A DNA stretch of 37,675 nucleotides, from assembly GCA_937915745.1 (NCBI GenBank), contig CALGGJ010000043.1, positions 1 through 37,675 of the forward strand, given 5' to 3'. Within the stretch, counting starts at the first letter, position 1. Each line of letters starts with the position of its first letter. This DNA is from an uncultured Prevotellaceae bacterium (GTDB taxonomy: Bacteria; Bacteroidota; Bacteroidia; Bacteroidales; Bacteroidaceae). The notes below the pieces were generated by a model. The model saw nothing but the letters and a program-made list of their open reading frames with translations, did not search any database and was not told the origin of the DNA. Both the position numbers and the translations under genes were made by a program. Of the stretch, positions 22,172 to 32,600 are shown piece after piece.

Positions 22172-25132
22172 ATGTATAGGAAAGAAAACCAACTGATATT
22201 GAAAGACACGTCGTTCGTCGATTTGATGGCGAGGCGTGTCTTCAACGTACTTATAGTAGCCAATCCATACGATGCCTTCATGCTCGAAGACGACGGCCGC
22301 ATCGACGAAAAAATATTCGACGAATACTCCAAACTGGGACTGCGCTACCCACCACGGTTCTTCCGTGTGGCCAACGAGGCCGAAGCCGACCAACTCATGC
22401 ACGACACAAAGTTCGAACTGGTAATCTGTATGCCAGGCACCGACAACAACGACGTGTTTGACGTGGCACGCAAAATCAAGTCACAATTCAACAACATACC
22501 AATCGTAGTACTCACACCATTCGCCCACGGAATAACCAAGCGCATGGAAAACGAAGACCTCAGCATCTTCGAATATGTGTTCTGCTGGCTGGGCAACACC
22601 GACCTGCTCCTGTCAATCATCAAACTGATGGAAGACAAGATGAACCTGGAACACGACATACGCACGGCAGGAGTACAAATGATACTGCTCGTGGAAGACA
22701 GCATACGCTTCTACTCAAGCATTCTGCCAAGCCTATACAAATTCGTGCTGCAACAAAGTCTGGAATTTGCAACCGAAGCCCTCAACTCACAACTCGAGAC
22801 CCTGCGAATGCGCGGACGCCCAAAGATAGTGCTGGCACGCAACTACGAAGAAGCATGGCAGCTATACTCACAATTCAAAGACAACACGCTGGGAGTCATC
22901 AGCGACTGCGAGTTCAGACGCCAGGGTATAAAAGACAAACTGGCCGGATTCCACCTGCTGTCGGCCATCAGGGACGAAGACGAATTCGTACCACTCATAC
23001 TCGAATCGGCGGAAGCAGGCAATGCCGAACTCGCACGGCAGTGCCATGCCAGCTTCATCGACAAAAACTCAAAAAAACTCGATGTCGATTTGAGGGAACT
23101 CATACTCCACTACTTCGGATTCGGCGACTTCATATTCCGAAATCCCGACACCATGGAAGAGGTGGCACGACTGAAAAACCTCAAAGACCTGCAAGACAAC
23201 ATCTTCATCCTGCCACGCGAATCGCTGATCTACCACATATCGCGCAACAACGTGAGCCGATGGCTCAGCTCCAGGGCACTGTTCCCAATAAGCGACTTCC
23301 TGAAAAAAATAACATGGGACTCCCTGCAAGACATCGATGCCCACCGGCAAATCATATACGACGCAATCGTGAGCTACCGCAAAATGAAAAACCGAGGCGT
23401 GGTAGCCACATTCCGACGCGACCGCTTCGACCGATTCTCAAACTTTGCACGCATCGGCGAAGGCTCGCTCGGAGGCAAAGGACGCGGACTGGCCTTCCTC
23501 GACAACATCATATCACGACACGAAGACCTCAACCAGTATGACAATGCCGAGGTAACAATACCAAAGACTGTAGTGCTATGTACCGACATCTTCGACGAGT
23601 TCATGGATGTGAACGAACTATACCAGATAGCACTGTCGGACATACCAGACGAAGAAATACTGAAACACTTCCTCCACGCACGACTGCCCGAACGACTCGG
23701 ACTGGCAGAAGACCTTATGGCATTTCTCGACGTTGTGAAAGCCCCGATAGCAATACGCAGCTCTTCACTGCTTGAAGATGCACACTACCAACCCTTCGCA
23801 GGTGTGTATAGCACATACATGATACCATATGTAAAAGACAAATACCTGCACCTGAAACTACTGTCAGATGCCGTGAAAAGCGTCTATGCATCAGTCTTCT
23901 TCCGCGACTCGAAAGCATACATGAACGCAACGAGCAACGTAATAGACCAAGAAAAAATGGCCGTCATACTGCAAGAAGTAGTGGGAACACAATACGATGA
24001 TTACTTCTACCCCACAATCTCGGGAGTGGCACGAAGCATAAACTACTACCCCATAGGCGACGAACGCGCAGACGAGGGCACGGCCAACATCGCACTGGGA
24101 CTCGGGAAATACATCGTAGATGGCGGACTGAGCCTTCGGGTATGCCCACATCACCCACACAAAGTGCTGCAGACAAGCGAGATGGACATCGCACTCAGAG
24201 AGACACAAACCAGCCTGCTCGCACTCGACACACGGAGCATCCACGAAGACTTCAAAGTAGATGACGGATTCAACCTCGTCAGGCTGACTGTGCGCGACGT
24301 CGAGAAAAACGGCTCACTGCAATACATCTGCAGCACATACGACCCCATCGACCAATGCATATACGACGGATTCTACGAAGGACGAAACCGAAAACTCATC
24401 ACATTTGCAGGAGTGCTGCAACACAACGTATATCCACTGCCACAAATACTGCAACTCATACTCAAACACGGACAAGACGAGATGCGCAGGCCTGTGGAGA
24501 TTGAATTTGCAGTAAACCTACACGCAGACCGCACCGGAGAATTCTACCTGCTGCAGATACGGCCTATGGTCGATAACAAGACGATGCTCGACGAAGACCT
24601 GCTCCAGATACCCGACTCACGATGCATCCTGAGAAGCCACAACGCCATCGGACAAGGAGTCGTCAACGACCTTCAAGACATAGTGTATGTCAAGACCGAG
24701 CAATACACACAATCCGACAACCCGCAAATAGCCACCGAGGTGGAAAGCATAAACCGTAAGTTCCTTGCCGACGGACGCAACTACATACTCATCGGACCGG
24801 GACGATGGGGCAGCAGCGACCCATGGCTCGGAATACCTGTGAAATGGGCACACATCAATGCAGCCAAGCTCATCGTAGAAGCCGGACTGCCCCGCTACCG
24901 GGTAGAACCCAGCCAAGGCACACACTTCTTCCAGAACCTCACTTCGTTTGGAGTGGGATACTACATAGTAAACCCGTACCTCGGAACCGAAGGAGGAATA
25001 TACGACATCGACTACCTCAACTCACTGCCAGCAACCAACGAGACACAGCACGTCAGACACGTGCACATTCCAACACCCATCACAATCAAGACCGACGGAA
25101 CAAAAAAAGAAGGTGTGGTGATAAAGGCATAG
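22172..25132 (+). CDS. Receiver-domain / PEP-synthase ATP-grasp hybrid protein
   Basis: This 986-residue protein carries two response-regulator-like domains and a PEP/pyruvate-binding ATP-grasp domain. The first receiver (about 24-155) looks degenerate, with ICMPG where the phospho-Asp should be. The second (about 168-302) keeps the acidic pair in LLVEDS (E175, D176), a possible phospho-acceptor D245 in VISDCEF, and K298, but has an insertion after its first helix. Residues about 425-800 are PPDK_N-like: GSLGGKGRG, IAIRSSSLLED, FAGVYSTY, EIEFA and LLQIRPM, all expected nucleotide-site elements. The C-terminal part has GPGRWGSSDPWLG (875-887). It lacks the phosphohistidine swivelling domain and the PEP TIM barrel, so PEP synthase activity is unlikely. 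No promoter is evident in the 45 bases after the FMN-binding gene. Confidence 0.85.
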   Translation: MYRKENQLILKDTSFVDLMARRVFNVLIVANPYDAFMLEDDGRIDEKIFDEYSKLGLRYPPRFFRVANEAEADQLMHDTKFELVICMPGTDNNDVFDVARKIKSQFNNIPIVVLTPFAHGITKRMENEDLSIFEYVFCWLGNTDLLLSIIKLMEDKMNLEHDIRTAGVQMILLVEDSIRFYSSILPSLYKFVLQQSLEFATEALNSQLETLRMRGRPKIVLARNYEEAWQLYSQFKDNTLGVISDCEFRRQGIKDKLAGFHLLSAIRDEDEFVPLILESAEAGNAELARQCHASFIDKNSKKLDVDLRELILHYFGFGDFIFRNPDTMEEVARLKNLKDLQDNIFILPRESLIYHISRNNVSRWLSSRALFPISDFLKKITWDSLQDIDAHRQIIYDAIVSYRKMKNRGVVATFRRDRFDRFSNFARIGEGSLGGKGRGLAFLDNIISRHEDLNQYDNAEVTIPKTVVLCTDIFDEFMDVNELYQIALSDIPDEEILKHFLHARLPERLGLAEDLMAFLDVVKAPIAIRSSSLLEDAHYQPFAGVYSTYMIPYVKDKYLHLKLLSDAVKSVYASVFFRDSKAYMNATSNVIDQEKMAVILQEVVGTQYDDYFYPTISGVARSINYYPIGDERADEGTANIALGLGKYIVDGGLSLRVCPHHPHKVLQTSEMDIALRETQTSLLALDTRSIHEDFKVDDGFNLVRLTVRDVEKNGSLQYICSTYDPIDQCIYDGFYEGRNRKLITFAGVLQHNVYPLPQILQLILKHGQDEMRRPVEIEFAVNLHADRTGEFYLLQIRPMVDNKTMLDEDLLQIPDSRCILRSHNAIGQGVVNDLQDIVYVKTEQYTQSDNPQIATEVESINRKFLADGRNYILIGPGRWGSSDPWLGIPVKWAHINAAKLIVEAGLPRYRVEPSQGTHFFQNLTSFGVGYYIVNPYLGTEGGIYDIDYLNSLPATNETQHVRHVHIPTPITIKTDGTKKEGVVIKA

Positions 25133-25173
25133 AAGAAGATGCCAAAAAGAAAGTTTTCAAAGCGCGAAACAGT

Positions 25174-25194
25174 CTAATGACCGATTTGGGTTAA
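25174..25194 (+). repeat. Dispersed 3'-end repeat, core-only copy D
   Basis: The core CTAATGACCGATTTGGGTTA is present perfectly, 42 bases past the stop codon of the 986-residue protein gene and in the same direction. The preceding 25 bases align only weakly with the upstream half of the other copies. Confidence 0.8.
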
Positions 25195-25211
25195 AGACAA
25201 CGGGAGACCAA

Positions 25212-25260
25212 GACAGGAAGACAATAAAGACAGGAAGACAATAAAGACAGAAAGCCAATA
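25212..25260. repeat. Tandem 17-bp repeats
   Basis: GACAGGAAGACAATAAA occurs at 25212-25228 and 25229-25245, followed by a diverged partial third copy. It lies between the dispersed repeat and the terminator hairpin and does not look coding. Confidence 0.8.
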
Positions 25261-25266
25261 TAACCA

Positions 25267-25299
25267 AGAGAGCGTGAACCAATTCGATTCACGCTCTCT
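25267..25299. terminator. Bidirectional terminator-like hairpin
   Basis: AGAGAGCGTGAA (25267-25278) and TTCACGCTCTCT (25288-25299) form a perfect 12-bp stem with a 9-base loop. It sits between the 3' ends of the convergent receiver/ATP-grasp gene and rpoC, 43 bases past the rpoC stop, and is the likely end point for both transcripts. Confidence 0.7.
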
Positions 25300-25342
25300 C
25301 TTATCATCTGTATCGACAACCATGATACAGGCTCCCTGCCTA

Positions 25343-28300
25343 TTATATCATGCCGTCGAACTGACTGAATGCAATATCAGGATTGAACGAACGCCGCAGA
25401 TTGAGCAACTCTTCCTTAGAGCCTACCACAATCTTTTCAAACTCGCGCAGACCTGTACCGGCAGGAATGAGGTGTCCACAAATCACATTCTCCTTCATTC
25501 CCTCCAACGTATCGCTCTTACCACTGATAGCCGCCTCATTGAGTACCTTTGTCGTCTCCTGGAACGAAGCCGCCGACATAAAGCTGGTGGCACCGAGGGC
25601 CGCACGGGTGATACCTTGCAATATCTGTGTAGAGGTTGCAGGAACAGCATCGCGTGCAACAACAACCTTGAGGTCACGACGCTTGAGGCTGGAGTTCTCA
25701 TCACGCAACTTGCGAGCGGTGACAATCATTCCTTTCTGCATTGTCTCGCTATCGCCTGCATCGGTCACAATCTTCTTGCCCCAAATGCGGTCGTTCTCTT
25801 CCTGAAACTGGAGTTTATCGACGATACCGCCTTCGAGGAATCGAGTGTCGCCAGGATCCTTGATTGATACTTTACGCATCATCTGACGTACAATGATTTC
25901 AAAATGCTTATCGTTGATTGATACACCCTGCATACGATATACATCCTGCACCTGGTTCACGATGTACTCCTGAACGGCAGTAGGACCCTTGATAGCCAAG
26001 ATGTCGGCCGGTGTGACCGCACCGTCGGATAGTGGCGTACCGGCACGTACATAGTCGTTCTCCTGAACGAGAATCTGCTTAGACAGCGGTATGAGATACT
26101 TACGCACGTCGCCTACACGCGATGTGAGTACAATCTCACGGTTTCCACGTTTAATCTTACCCATGGTTATCTCACCATCTATTTCTGCAACGATTGCAGG
26201 ATTTGATGGATTTCGAGCCTCAAAGAGCTCGGTGACACGTGGCAGACCACCGGTGATATCGGCCGATGTGCCTACGCTGCGAGGAATCTTGATGAGTACG
26301 TCACCTGCATTCAGTTTCTGTCCGTCATCAACTGAAATATGACCATTGATAGGGAAGTTATATGTACGAAGTATCTCGCCATTGTCATCGACAATGTGAC
26401 ATACAGGCACCATCGACTTGTCGCGCGACTCCTGAACGATAAGTTCGCGCAAACCTGTGGTAGCATCTTCATCAACACGATAAGTAACACCTTCTACAAC
26501 ACCCTCGAACTGAGCCGTACCGTCAAACTCGGTCACGATAACGGCATTGAATGGGTCCCACTGTGCAATGAGAGTACCACCTTCAACCTCTTCGCCATCT
26601 TTGTGGTAGAGTGTAGAACCGTAAGGCACACTCACGGTTGAAAGGGCTATACCCGTGTTAATATCTACAAATCGCAGTTCGGCCAATCGACCTACGACAA
26701 TGGTGTGTTCTTCTGCACTGTCTTCCGACTTGCGAGAGATGGTACGAAGCTCATCAAACTCGAGGCGGCAGCGATTCTTTGCAACAATCTGTGCGTTGGT
26801 AGCTGCCGAACCGGCAAGACCTCCGGCATGGAACGTACGAAGTGTAAGCTGTGTTCCCGGTTCACCAATGGCCTGAGCGGCAATAACTCCTACTGCCTCA
26901 CCCTTCTGTACCATGCGCTGGGTGGCGAGGTTACGTCCGTAGCACTTCATGCAGACTCCCCTCTTGCTTTCGCATGTGAGTACCGAACGAATCTCGACAC
27001 TCTCAATGCCTGCATCTTCTATTTCCTTTGCTATGCGTTCGGTTATCTCCTCGCCTGAAGCAACGATGAGGTCGCCTGTTGCAGGGTCCTGAATGTCGTG
27101 AACACTGACACGACCGAGGATACGCTCGGCCAAAGATGCTACGATACGGTCGCCATCCTTGAGGGCTGTACAAATAAGTCCGCGCAGGGTACCACAGTCT
27201 TCTTCGGTAATGATGACATCGTGCGACACATCGACAAGACGACGTGTAAGGTAACCTGCGTCGGCTGTCTTCAAGGCTGTATCGGCAAGACCCTTGCGTG
27301 CTCCGTGAGTTGAGATGAAGTACTCGAGTACAGACATGCCTTGTTTGAAGTTGGAAAGGATAGGGTTTTCGATGGTGTTGTTGTCATCGGCTCCCGCACG
27401 TTGCGGTTTCGCCATCAGACCACGCATACCTGCCAACTGTGCAATCTGGTCTTTGGAACCACGGGCTCCGGAATCGAGCATCATGAACACGGCATTGAAA
27501 CCTTGGTTGTCTTCTGTCATCGTATTCAGCAACGAGGTCTTAACCTTGTCGTTTACTTCCGACCATGTTGCAATAACCTTGTTGTAACGTTCTTTTTCTG
27601 TGATGAGGCCGAATGCATATTGCTGAGCTATCTCTTCAATCTGATTGTTACCCTCATCGATGAGTGTCTGACGATCGGCAGGTTCAATGATGTCGTCGAG
27701 GTTGAACGACAAACCGCCCTCGTATGCTTTGCGGTATCCAAGATTTTTCACTCCATCAAGGAATTGGCACGCACGCGCCATACCTACAGACTTGATGACC
27801 TTGGTGATTACCTTTTTCAGAGCCTTTTTTCCAATCACTTCATTTACAAAACCAACCTCTGGAGGCACGATTTCGTTTATGATGATGCGGCCGACAGTGG
27901 TTTCAACCATGTGTTTGATATAACTGCCGTTTTCGTCAACATCGTTGACCACACATTTAATTGGTGCATGAACATCGCATTTACCCTCGTTGTAGGCAAT
28001 AAGTGCCTCTTCAGGTCCATAGAATGTGAGGCCTTCGCCCATGGCTCCCGGGCGAACTTTGGAGATGTAGTACAGACCGAGCACCATATCCTGCGATGGA
28101 ACGGTGATAGGATCGCCGCTGGCTGGTGAAAGGATATTATGCGACTGCAACATTAGCAGCTGTGCTTCGAGGATTGCCTCGTTTGAGAGTGGAAGGTGGA
28201 CTGCCATTTGGTCACCATCGAAGTCAGCATTGAACGCAGTACAAGCCAGCGGATGGAGCTGAATGGCCTTACCTTCAATCATCTTTGGTTGGAATGCTTG

Positions 28301-29644
28301 AATACCAAGACGGTGGAGTGTAGGGGCACGGTTGAGAAGGACAGGATGACCCTTCATCACATTTTCAAGAATGTCCCAAATCTGGTCATCCTTACGGTCA
28401 ACCATCTTCTTTGCCGACTTCACGGTCTTTACCAAACCACGCTCAATAAGCTTACGTATGATGAATGGCTTGTAGAGTTCGGCAGCCATGAGCTTTGGAA
28501 TGCCACACTCACCCATCTTGAGTTCAGGACCGACGACGATAACGGAACGTGCTGAATAATCGACACGCTTTCCGAGGAGGTTCTGACGGAAACGGCCCTG
28601 CTTACCCTTAAGAGAGTCGGACAGTGACTTGAGTGGACGGTTACTCTCCGATTTCACCGCACTTGCCTTACGAGAGTTGTCGAACAGGCTGTCAACAGCC
28701 TCTTGCAACATACGTTTCTCATTGCGCAGAATTACTTCTGGCGCCTTTATTTCAATCAGTCGTTTCAGACGGTTGTTGCGTATGATAACACGACGATAAA
28801 GGTCGTTGAGGTCGGATGTGGCAAATCGGCCGCCATCGAGTGGTACAAGCGGACGAAGGTCGGGAGGAGTGACCGGTATATTGTGCATTATCATCCACTC
28901 TGGCCTGTTACGATTGCGTGATGCACGGAACGACTCTACTACCTGCAGACGTTTCAATGCTTCTTGCTTGCGTTGCTGACTACCATCGGTATTGGCACGG
29001 TCGCGCAACTCATAAGAGAGTGTATCAAGGTCGAGATGCTGGAGCATATACTCAATTGCCTCTGCACCCATCATCGCAATAAATTTGTTAGGGTCGTCGT
29101 TTGGCAGTTGTCCGTTGCCCTCTGGCAGTGAGTCGAGTACATCCCAATACTCTTCCTCCGACAGAAGTTCGTTGTTAACAATATTCTTCTCGACATTCTC
29201 GGCTACACCGGCCTGAATGATGATATAACGCTCGTAGTATATGACTGAGTCGAGCTTCTTGGTCGGCAATCCGAGCAGGTAGCCAATCTTATTTGGCAGT
29301 GAACGGAAATACCAGATGTGGGCAACAGGAACAACTAGGGCAATATGTCCGGTACGCTCACGACGAACTTTTTTCTCGGTCACTTCCACGCTGCATCGGT
29401 CGCAAACGATGCCTTTATAACGTATGCGCTTATACTTTCCGCAATGACACTCATAGTCTTTTGTTGGACCGAATATGCGCTCGCAAAACAAGCCGTCGCG
29501 TTCTGGCTTATATGTGCGATAGTTGATAGTCTCTGGTTTGAGTACCTCACCGTGCGAGTTTTCCAATATCTCTTCAGGCGATGCAAGACCGATTGTAATC
29601 TTCGTGAAATTTGTCTTTATTTTGGTATCTTTCTTAAAAGCCAT
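25343..29644 (-). CDS. rpoC: DNA-directed RNA polymerase subunit beta'
   Basis: The 1433-residue protein is full length for a Bacteroidetes beta' subunit. The N-terminal zinc-binding cysteines are visible in ECHCGKYKRIRYKG and VCDRCSVEV (C66, C68, C81, C84). The catalytic magnesium loop NADFDGDQ is at 472-479, and a second cysteine cluster CESKRGVCMKCYG lies in the C-terminal third. With beta, two alpha and omega subunits it forms the core polymerase. It follows rpoB by 43 bases and is the last gene of the operon, ahead of the hairpin at 25267-25299. Confidence 0.98.
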   Translation of the reverse strand: MAFKKDTKIKTNFTKITIGLASPEEILENSHGEVLKPETINYRTYKPERDGLFCERIFGPTKDYECHCGKYKRIRYKGIVCDRCSVEVTEKKVRRERTGHIALVVPVAHIWYFRSLPNKIGYLLGLPTKKLDSVIYYERYIIIQAGVAENVEKNIVNNELLSEEEYWDVLDSLPEGNGQLPNDDPNKFIAMMGAEAIEYMLQHLDLDTLSYELRDRANTDGSQQRKQEALKRLQVVESFRASRNRNRPEWMIMHNIPVTPPDLRPLVPLDGGRFATSDLNDLYRRVIIRNNRLKRLIEIKAPEVILRNEKRMLQEAVDSLFDNSRKASAVKSESNRPLKSLSDSLKGKQGRFRQNLLGKRVDYSARSVIVVGPELKMGECGIPKLMAAELYKPFIIRKLIERGLVKTVKSAKKMVDRKDDQIWDILENVMKGHPVLLNRAPTLHRLGIQAFQPKMIEGKAIQLHPLACTAFNADFDGDQMAVHLPLSNEAILEAQLLMLQSHNILSPASGDPITVPSQDMVLGLYYISKVRPGAMGEGLTFYGPEEALIAYNEGKCDVHAPIKCVVNDVDENGSYIKHMVETTVGRIIINEIVPPEVGFVNEVIGKKALKKVITKVIKSVGMARACQFLDGVKNLGYRKAYEGGLSFNLDDIIEPADRQTLIDEGNNQIEEIAQQYAFGLITEKERYNKVIATWSEVNDKVKTSLLNTMTEDNQGFNAVFMMLDSGARGSKDQIAQLAGMRGLMAKPQRAGADDNNTIENPILSNFKQGMSVLEYFISTHGARKGLADTALKTADAGYLTRRLVDVSHDVIITEEDCGTLRGLICTALKDGDRIVASLAERILGRVSVHDIQDPATGDLIVASGEEITERIAKEIEDAGIESVEIRSVLTCESKRGVCMKCYGRNLATQRMVQKGEAVGVIAAQAIGEPGTQLTLRTFHAGGLAGSAATNAQIVAKNRCRLEFDELRTISRKSEDSAEEHTIVVGRLAELRFVDINTGIALSTVSVPYGSTLYHKDGEEVEGGTLIAQWDPFNAVIVTEFDGTAQFEGVVEGVTYRVDEDATTGLRELIVQESRDKSMVPVCHIVDDNGEILRTYNFPINGHISVDDGQKLNAGDVLIKIPRSVGTSADITGGLPRVTELFEARNPSNPAIVAEIDGEITMGKIKRGNREIVLTSRVGDVRKYLIPLSKQILVQENDYVRAGTPLSDGAVTPADILAIKGPTAVQEYIVNQVQDVYRMQGVSINDKHFEIIVRQMMRKVSIKDPGDTRFLEGGIVDKLQFQEENDRIWGKKIVTDAGDSETMQKGMIVTARKLRDENSSLKRRDLKVVVARDAVPATSTQILQGITRAALGATSFMSAASFQETTKVLNEAAISGKSDTLEGMKENVICGHLIPAGTGLREFEKIVVGSKEELLNLRRSFNPDIAFSQFDGMI

Positions 29645-29687
29645 CTTTGTATGTGTGTGTTTGAAGATAAACTAAACTATTTCGTTC

Positions 29688-32600
29688 TTATTCGAGAGAA
29701 ACACTAAGTCCGAGTCCACGTAGTTCGTGGAGCAATACGTTGAGTGACTCTGGGATGCCTGGTGTTGGCATTGGGTCACCCTTGACGATTGCCTCGTAAG
29801 CCTTTGAACGGCCTACTACGTCATCTGACTTGATGGTGAGGATTTCTTGCAGTACATGAGATGCGCCAAATGCCTCGAGTGCCCAAACCTCCATCTCTCC
29901 GAAACGCTGACCACCGAATTGTGCTTTACCTCCAAGTGGTTGCTGGGTAATGAGAGAGTAAGGACCTATAGAGCGTGCGTGCATCTTGTCTTCAACCATG
30001 TGACCGAGTTTGAGCATGTATGTCACTCCTACTGTTGCCTTTTGGTCGAACGGGAGACCCGTCTCGCCATCGTATAGCTGGGTTGAGCAAGCACGTGGCA
30101 GACCTGCCTTGTCGGTCCATTCGTTAAGGTCTTCAAGATGTGCACCATCGAAGATTGGAGTCGAGAACTTGACACCCAACTTCTGTCCGGCAGCACCGAG
30201 TACTGCCTCGAAAATCTGGCCGAGGTTCATACGCGAAGGTACACCGAGCGGGTTGAGGACGATGTCCACTGGGGTTCCGTCTTCAAGGAACGGCATGTCT
30301 TCCTGTCTTACAATCTTGGAGACGATACCTTTGTTTCCGTGACGTCCGGCCATCTTGTCGCCCACACCTATCTTGCGCTTCTTGGCAATATATACCTTTG
30401 CCATCTGGATAATTCCCGATGGGAGTTCATCGCCTATTGTGAGAGCAAACTTCTTGCGTTTGAGTTCTGCATCCAACAATTTGTATTTTTTGAGATAGTT
30501 GATAACGAGGTCGCGGATAAGTCCGTTGATATGCTCGTCGTTAGTCCATCCTGTAAGTTGGATTGATGTGTAGTCGAGATTCTCGAAGTGGGCTGCCTTG
30601 AACTTTGCACCTGCAGGAATTACTTCAACACCCATGTAGTCCTTCACTCCCATTGATACCTTCCTACCGGTGAGGGTGAGGAGTTTATCGATAAGTATAG
30701 CCTTGAAATCGTCAACCTTGTCTTGGAATTCTTTGTCGAGTTTTGGCAGTTCAAGTTTGTCGCGATTCTTGTCGGCTCGTGTCCTGATTGCACGTGAGAA
30801 GAGTTTCTTATCAATAACCACACCACTGAGTGATGGGTTTGCCTTGAGCGAGGCATCTTTCACGTCTCCCGCCTTGTCACCGAAGATGGCACGCAGGAGT
30901 TTCTCCTCTGGCGACGGGTCGGACTCTCCCTTAGGAGTAATCTTACCGATAAGGATATCGCCTGGTTCGACGTGTGCACCGACACGGATGATACCATTCT
31001 CGTCGAGGTCCTTTGTTGCTTCCTCGCTCACATTTGGGATGTCGGATGTCAGCTCTTCTACACCACGCTTGGTTTCACGCACTTCGAGATAGAACTCATC
31101 TACATGTACTGATGTAAGTATGTCTTCGCGAACGACGCGTTCGTTAAGCACGATGGCATCTTCGTAGTTATAACCTTTCCAAGGCATGTATGCCACCAAG
31201 AGGTTGCGGCCCAGCGCCAGCTCTCCGTTTGATGTTGCATAGCCTTCGGTGAGGATATCTCCAGCCTTCACTCTCTGTCCCTTGTCACAGATTGGGCGAA
31301 GGTCGATTGTCATATTCTGGTTGGTACGGCGGAACTTAGGTAACTTATATTCCTTGACAGCAGGCTCGAAGCTGACAAATTCTTCGTCTTCTGTCCTGTC
31401 GTATAGGATACGGATGGTTGTGGCATCAACATATTCTACCACTCCGTCTCCTTCGGCTGTAATCATTGTTCGCGAGTTTTCGCACACTTGTTTTTCAATA
31501 CCGGTGCCGACAATCGGGGCCTCTGTAGTTATAAGTGGAACAGCCTGGCGCATCATGTTTGAACCCATGAGTGCACGGTGGGCGTCGTCGTGTTCAAGGA
31601 ATGGTATGAGGGCTGCGGCTATTGATGCTATCTGCTGCGGAGCCACATCCATGAGGTCAACCTGTGTTGGTGGAACGACAGGGTAGTCTGCATCCTTGCG
31701 GCACTTGACGACCTTGCGTATGAAGTTACCGTCTTCCTTGAGCGGTGCATTGCCCTGTCCTATGATCTTGGCTTCCTCTTCTTCTGCCGAGAGGTATATC
31801 ACATCATCATTATTGATATTGCAGACACCGTTCTCTACCTTGCGGTAAGGGGTTTCTATAAAGCCGAGACTGTTGATTTTAGCATATACGCACAAAGAAG
31901 ATATCAGACCGATGTTTGGTCCTTCTGGCGATTCGATTGGACAGAGTCGCCCGTAGTGTGTGTAGTGTACGTCGCGCACCTCAAATCCGGCACGTTCACG
32001 AGTCAGACCTCCAGGGCCGAGTGCAGAAAGACGACGTTTGTGTGTAATTTCTGCAAGAGGGTTTGTCTGGTCCATGAACTGCGACAGTGCGTTTGTTCCG
32101 AAGAATGAGTTGATGACCGATGAGATTGTCTTGGCATTGATGAGGTCGGTTGGTGAGAATACCTCGTTGTCACGCACATTCATGCGTTCACGTATGGTGC
32201 GGCTCATGCGTGCCAGACCTACGGCAAACTGGTTTGACAGTTGCTCGCCTACGGTACGTACACGGCGGTTGCTCAGGTGGTCGATATCGTCAACCACAGC
32301 CTTGGAGTTTGCAAGTTCGACAAGATACTTGATGATTTCGATTATATCTTGCTGGGTGAGTACGCGCAGGTTAGGGTCGGTATCAAGCCCGAGTTTCTTA
32401 TTGATTCTGTAGCGTCCCACCTCTCCCAGGTCGTAACGTTTTTCCGAGAAGAACAAGTTGTTGATTACTTCCCGGGCGCTGGCGTCGTCGGCAGGGTCGG
32501 CATTGCGTAGCTGACGATAGATAAACAGCACGGCTTCTTTCTCGGAGTTGCTTGGGTCTTTCTGCAGGGTGTTGAATATGATAGAGTAATCGGTAGAATT

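Noticed and set aside
22172..25132. Annotation as phosphoenolpyruvate synthase.
   Set aside because: The phosphohistidine and PEP/pyruvate barrel domains are missing, although the ATP-grasp motifs are present.
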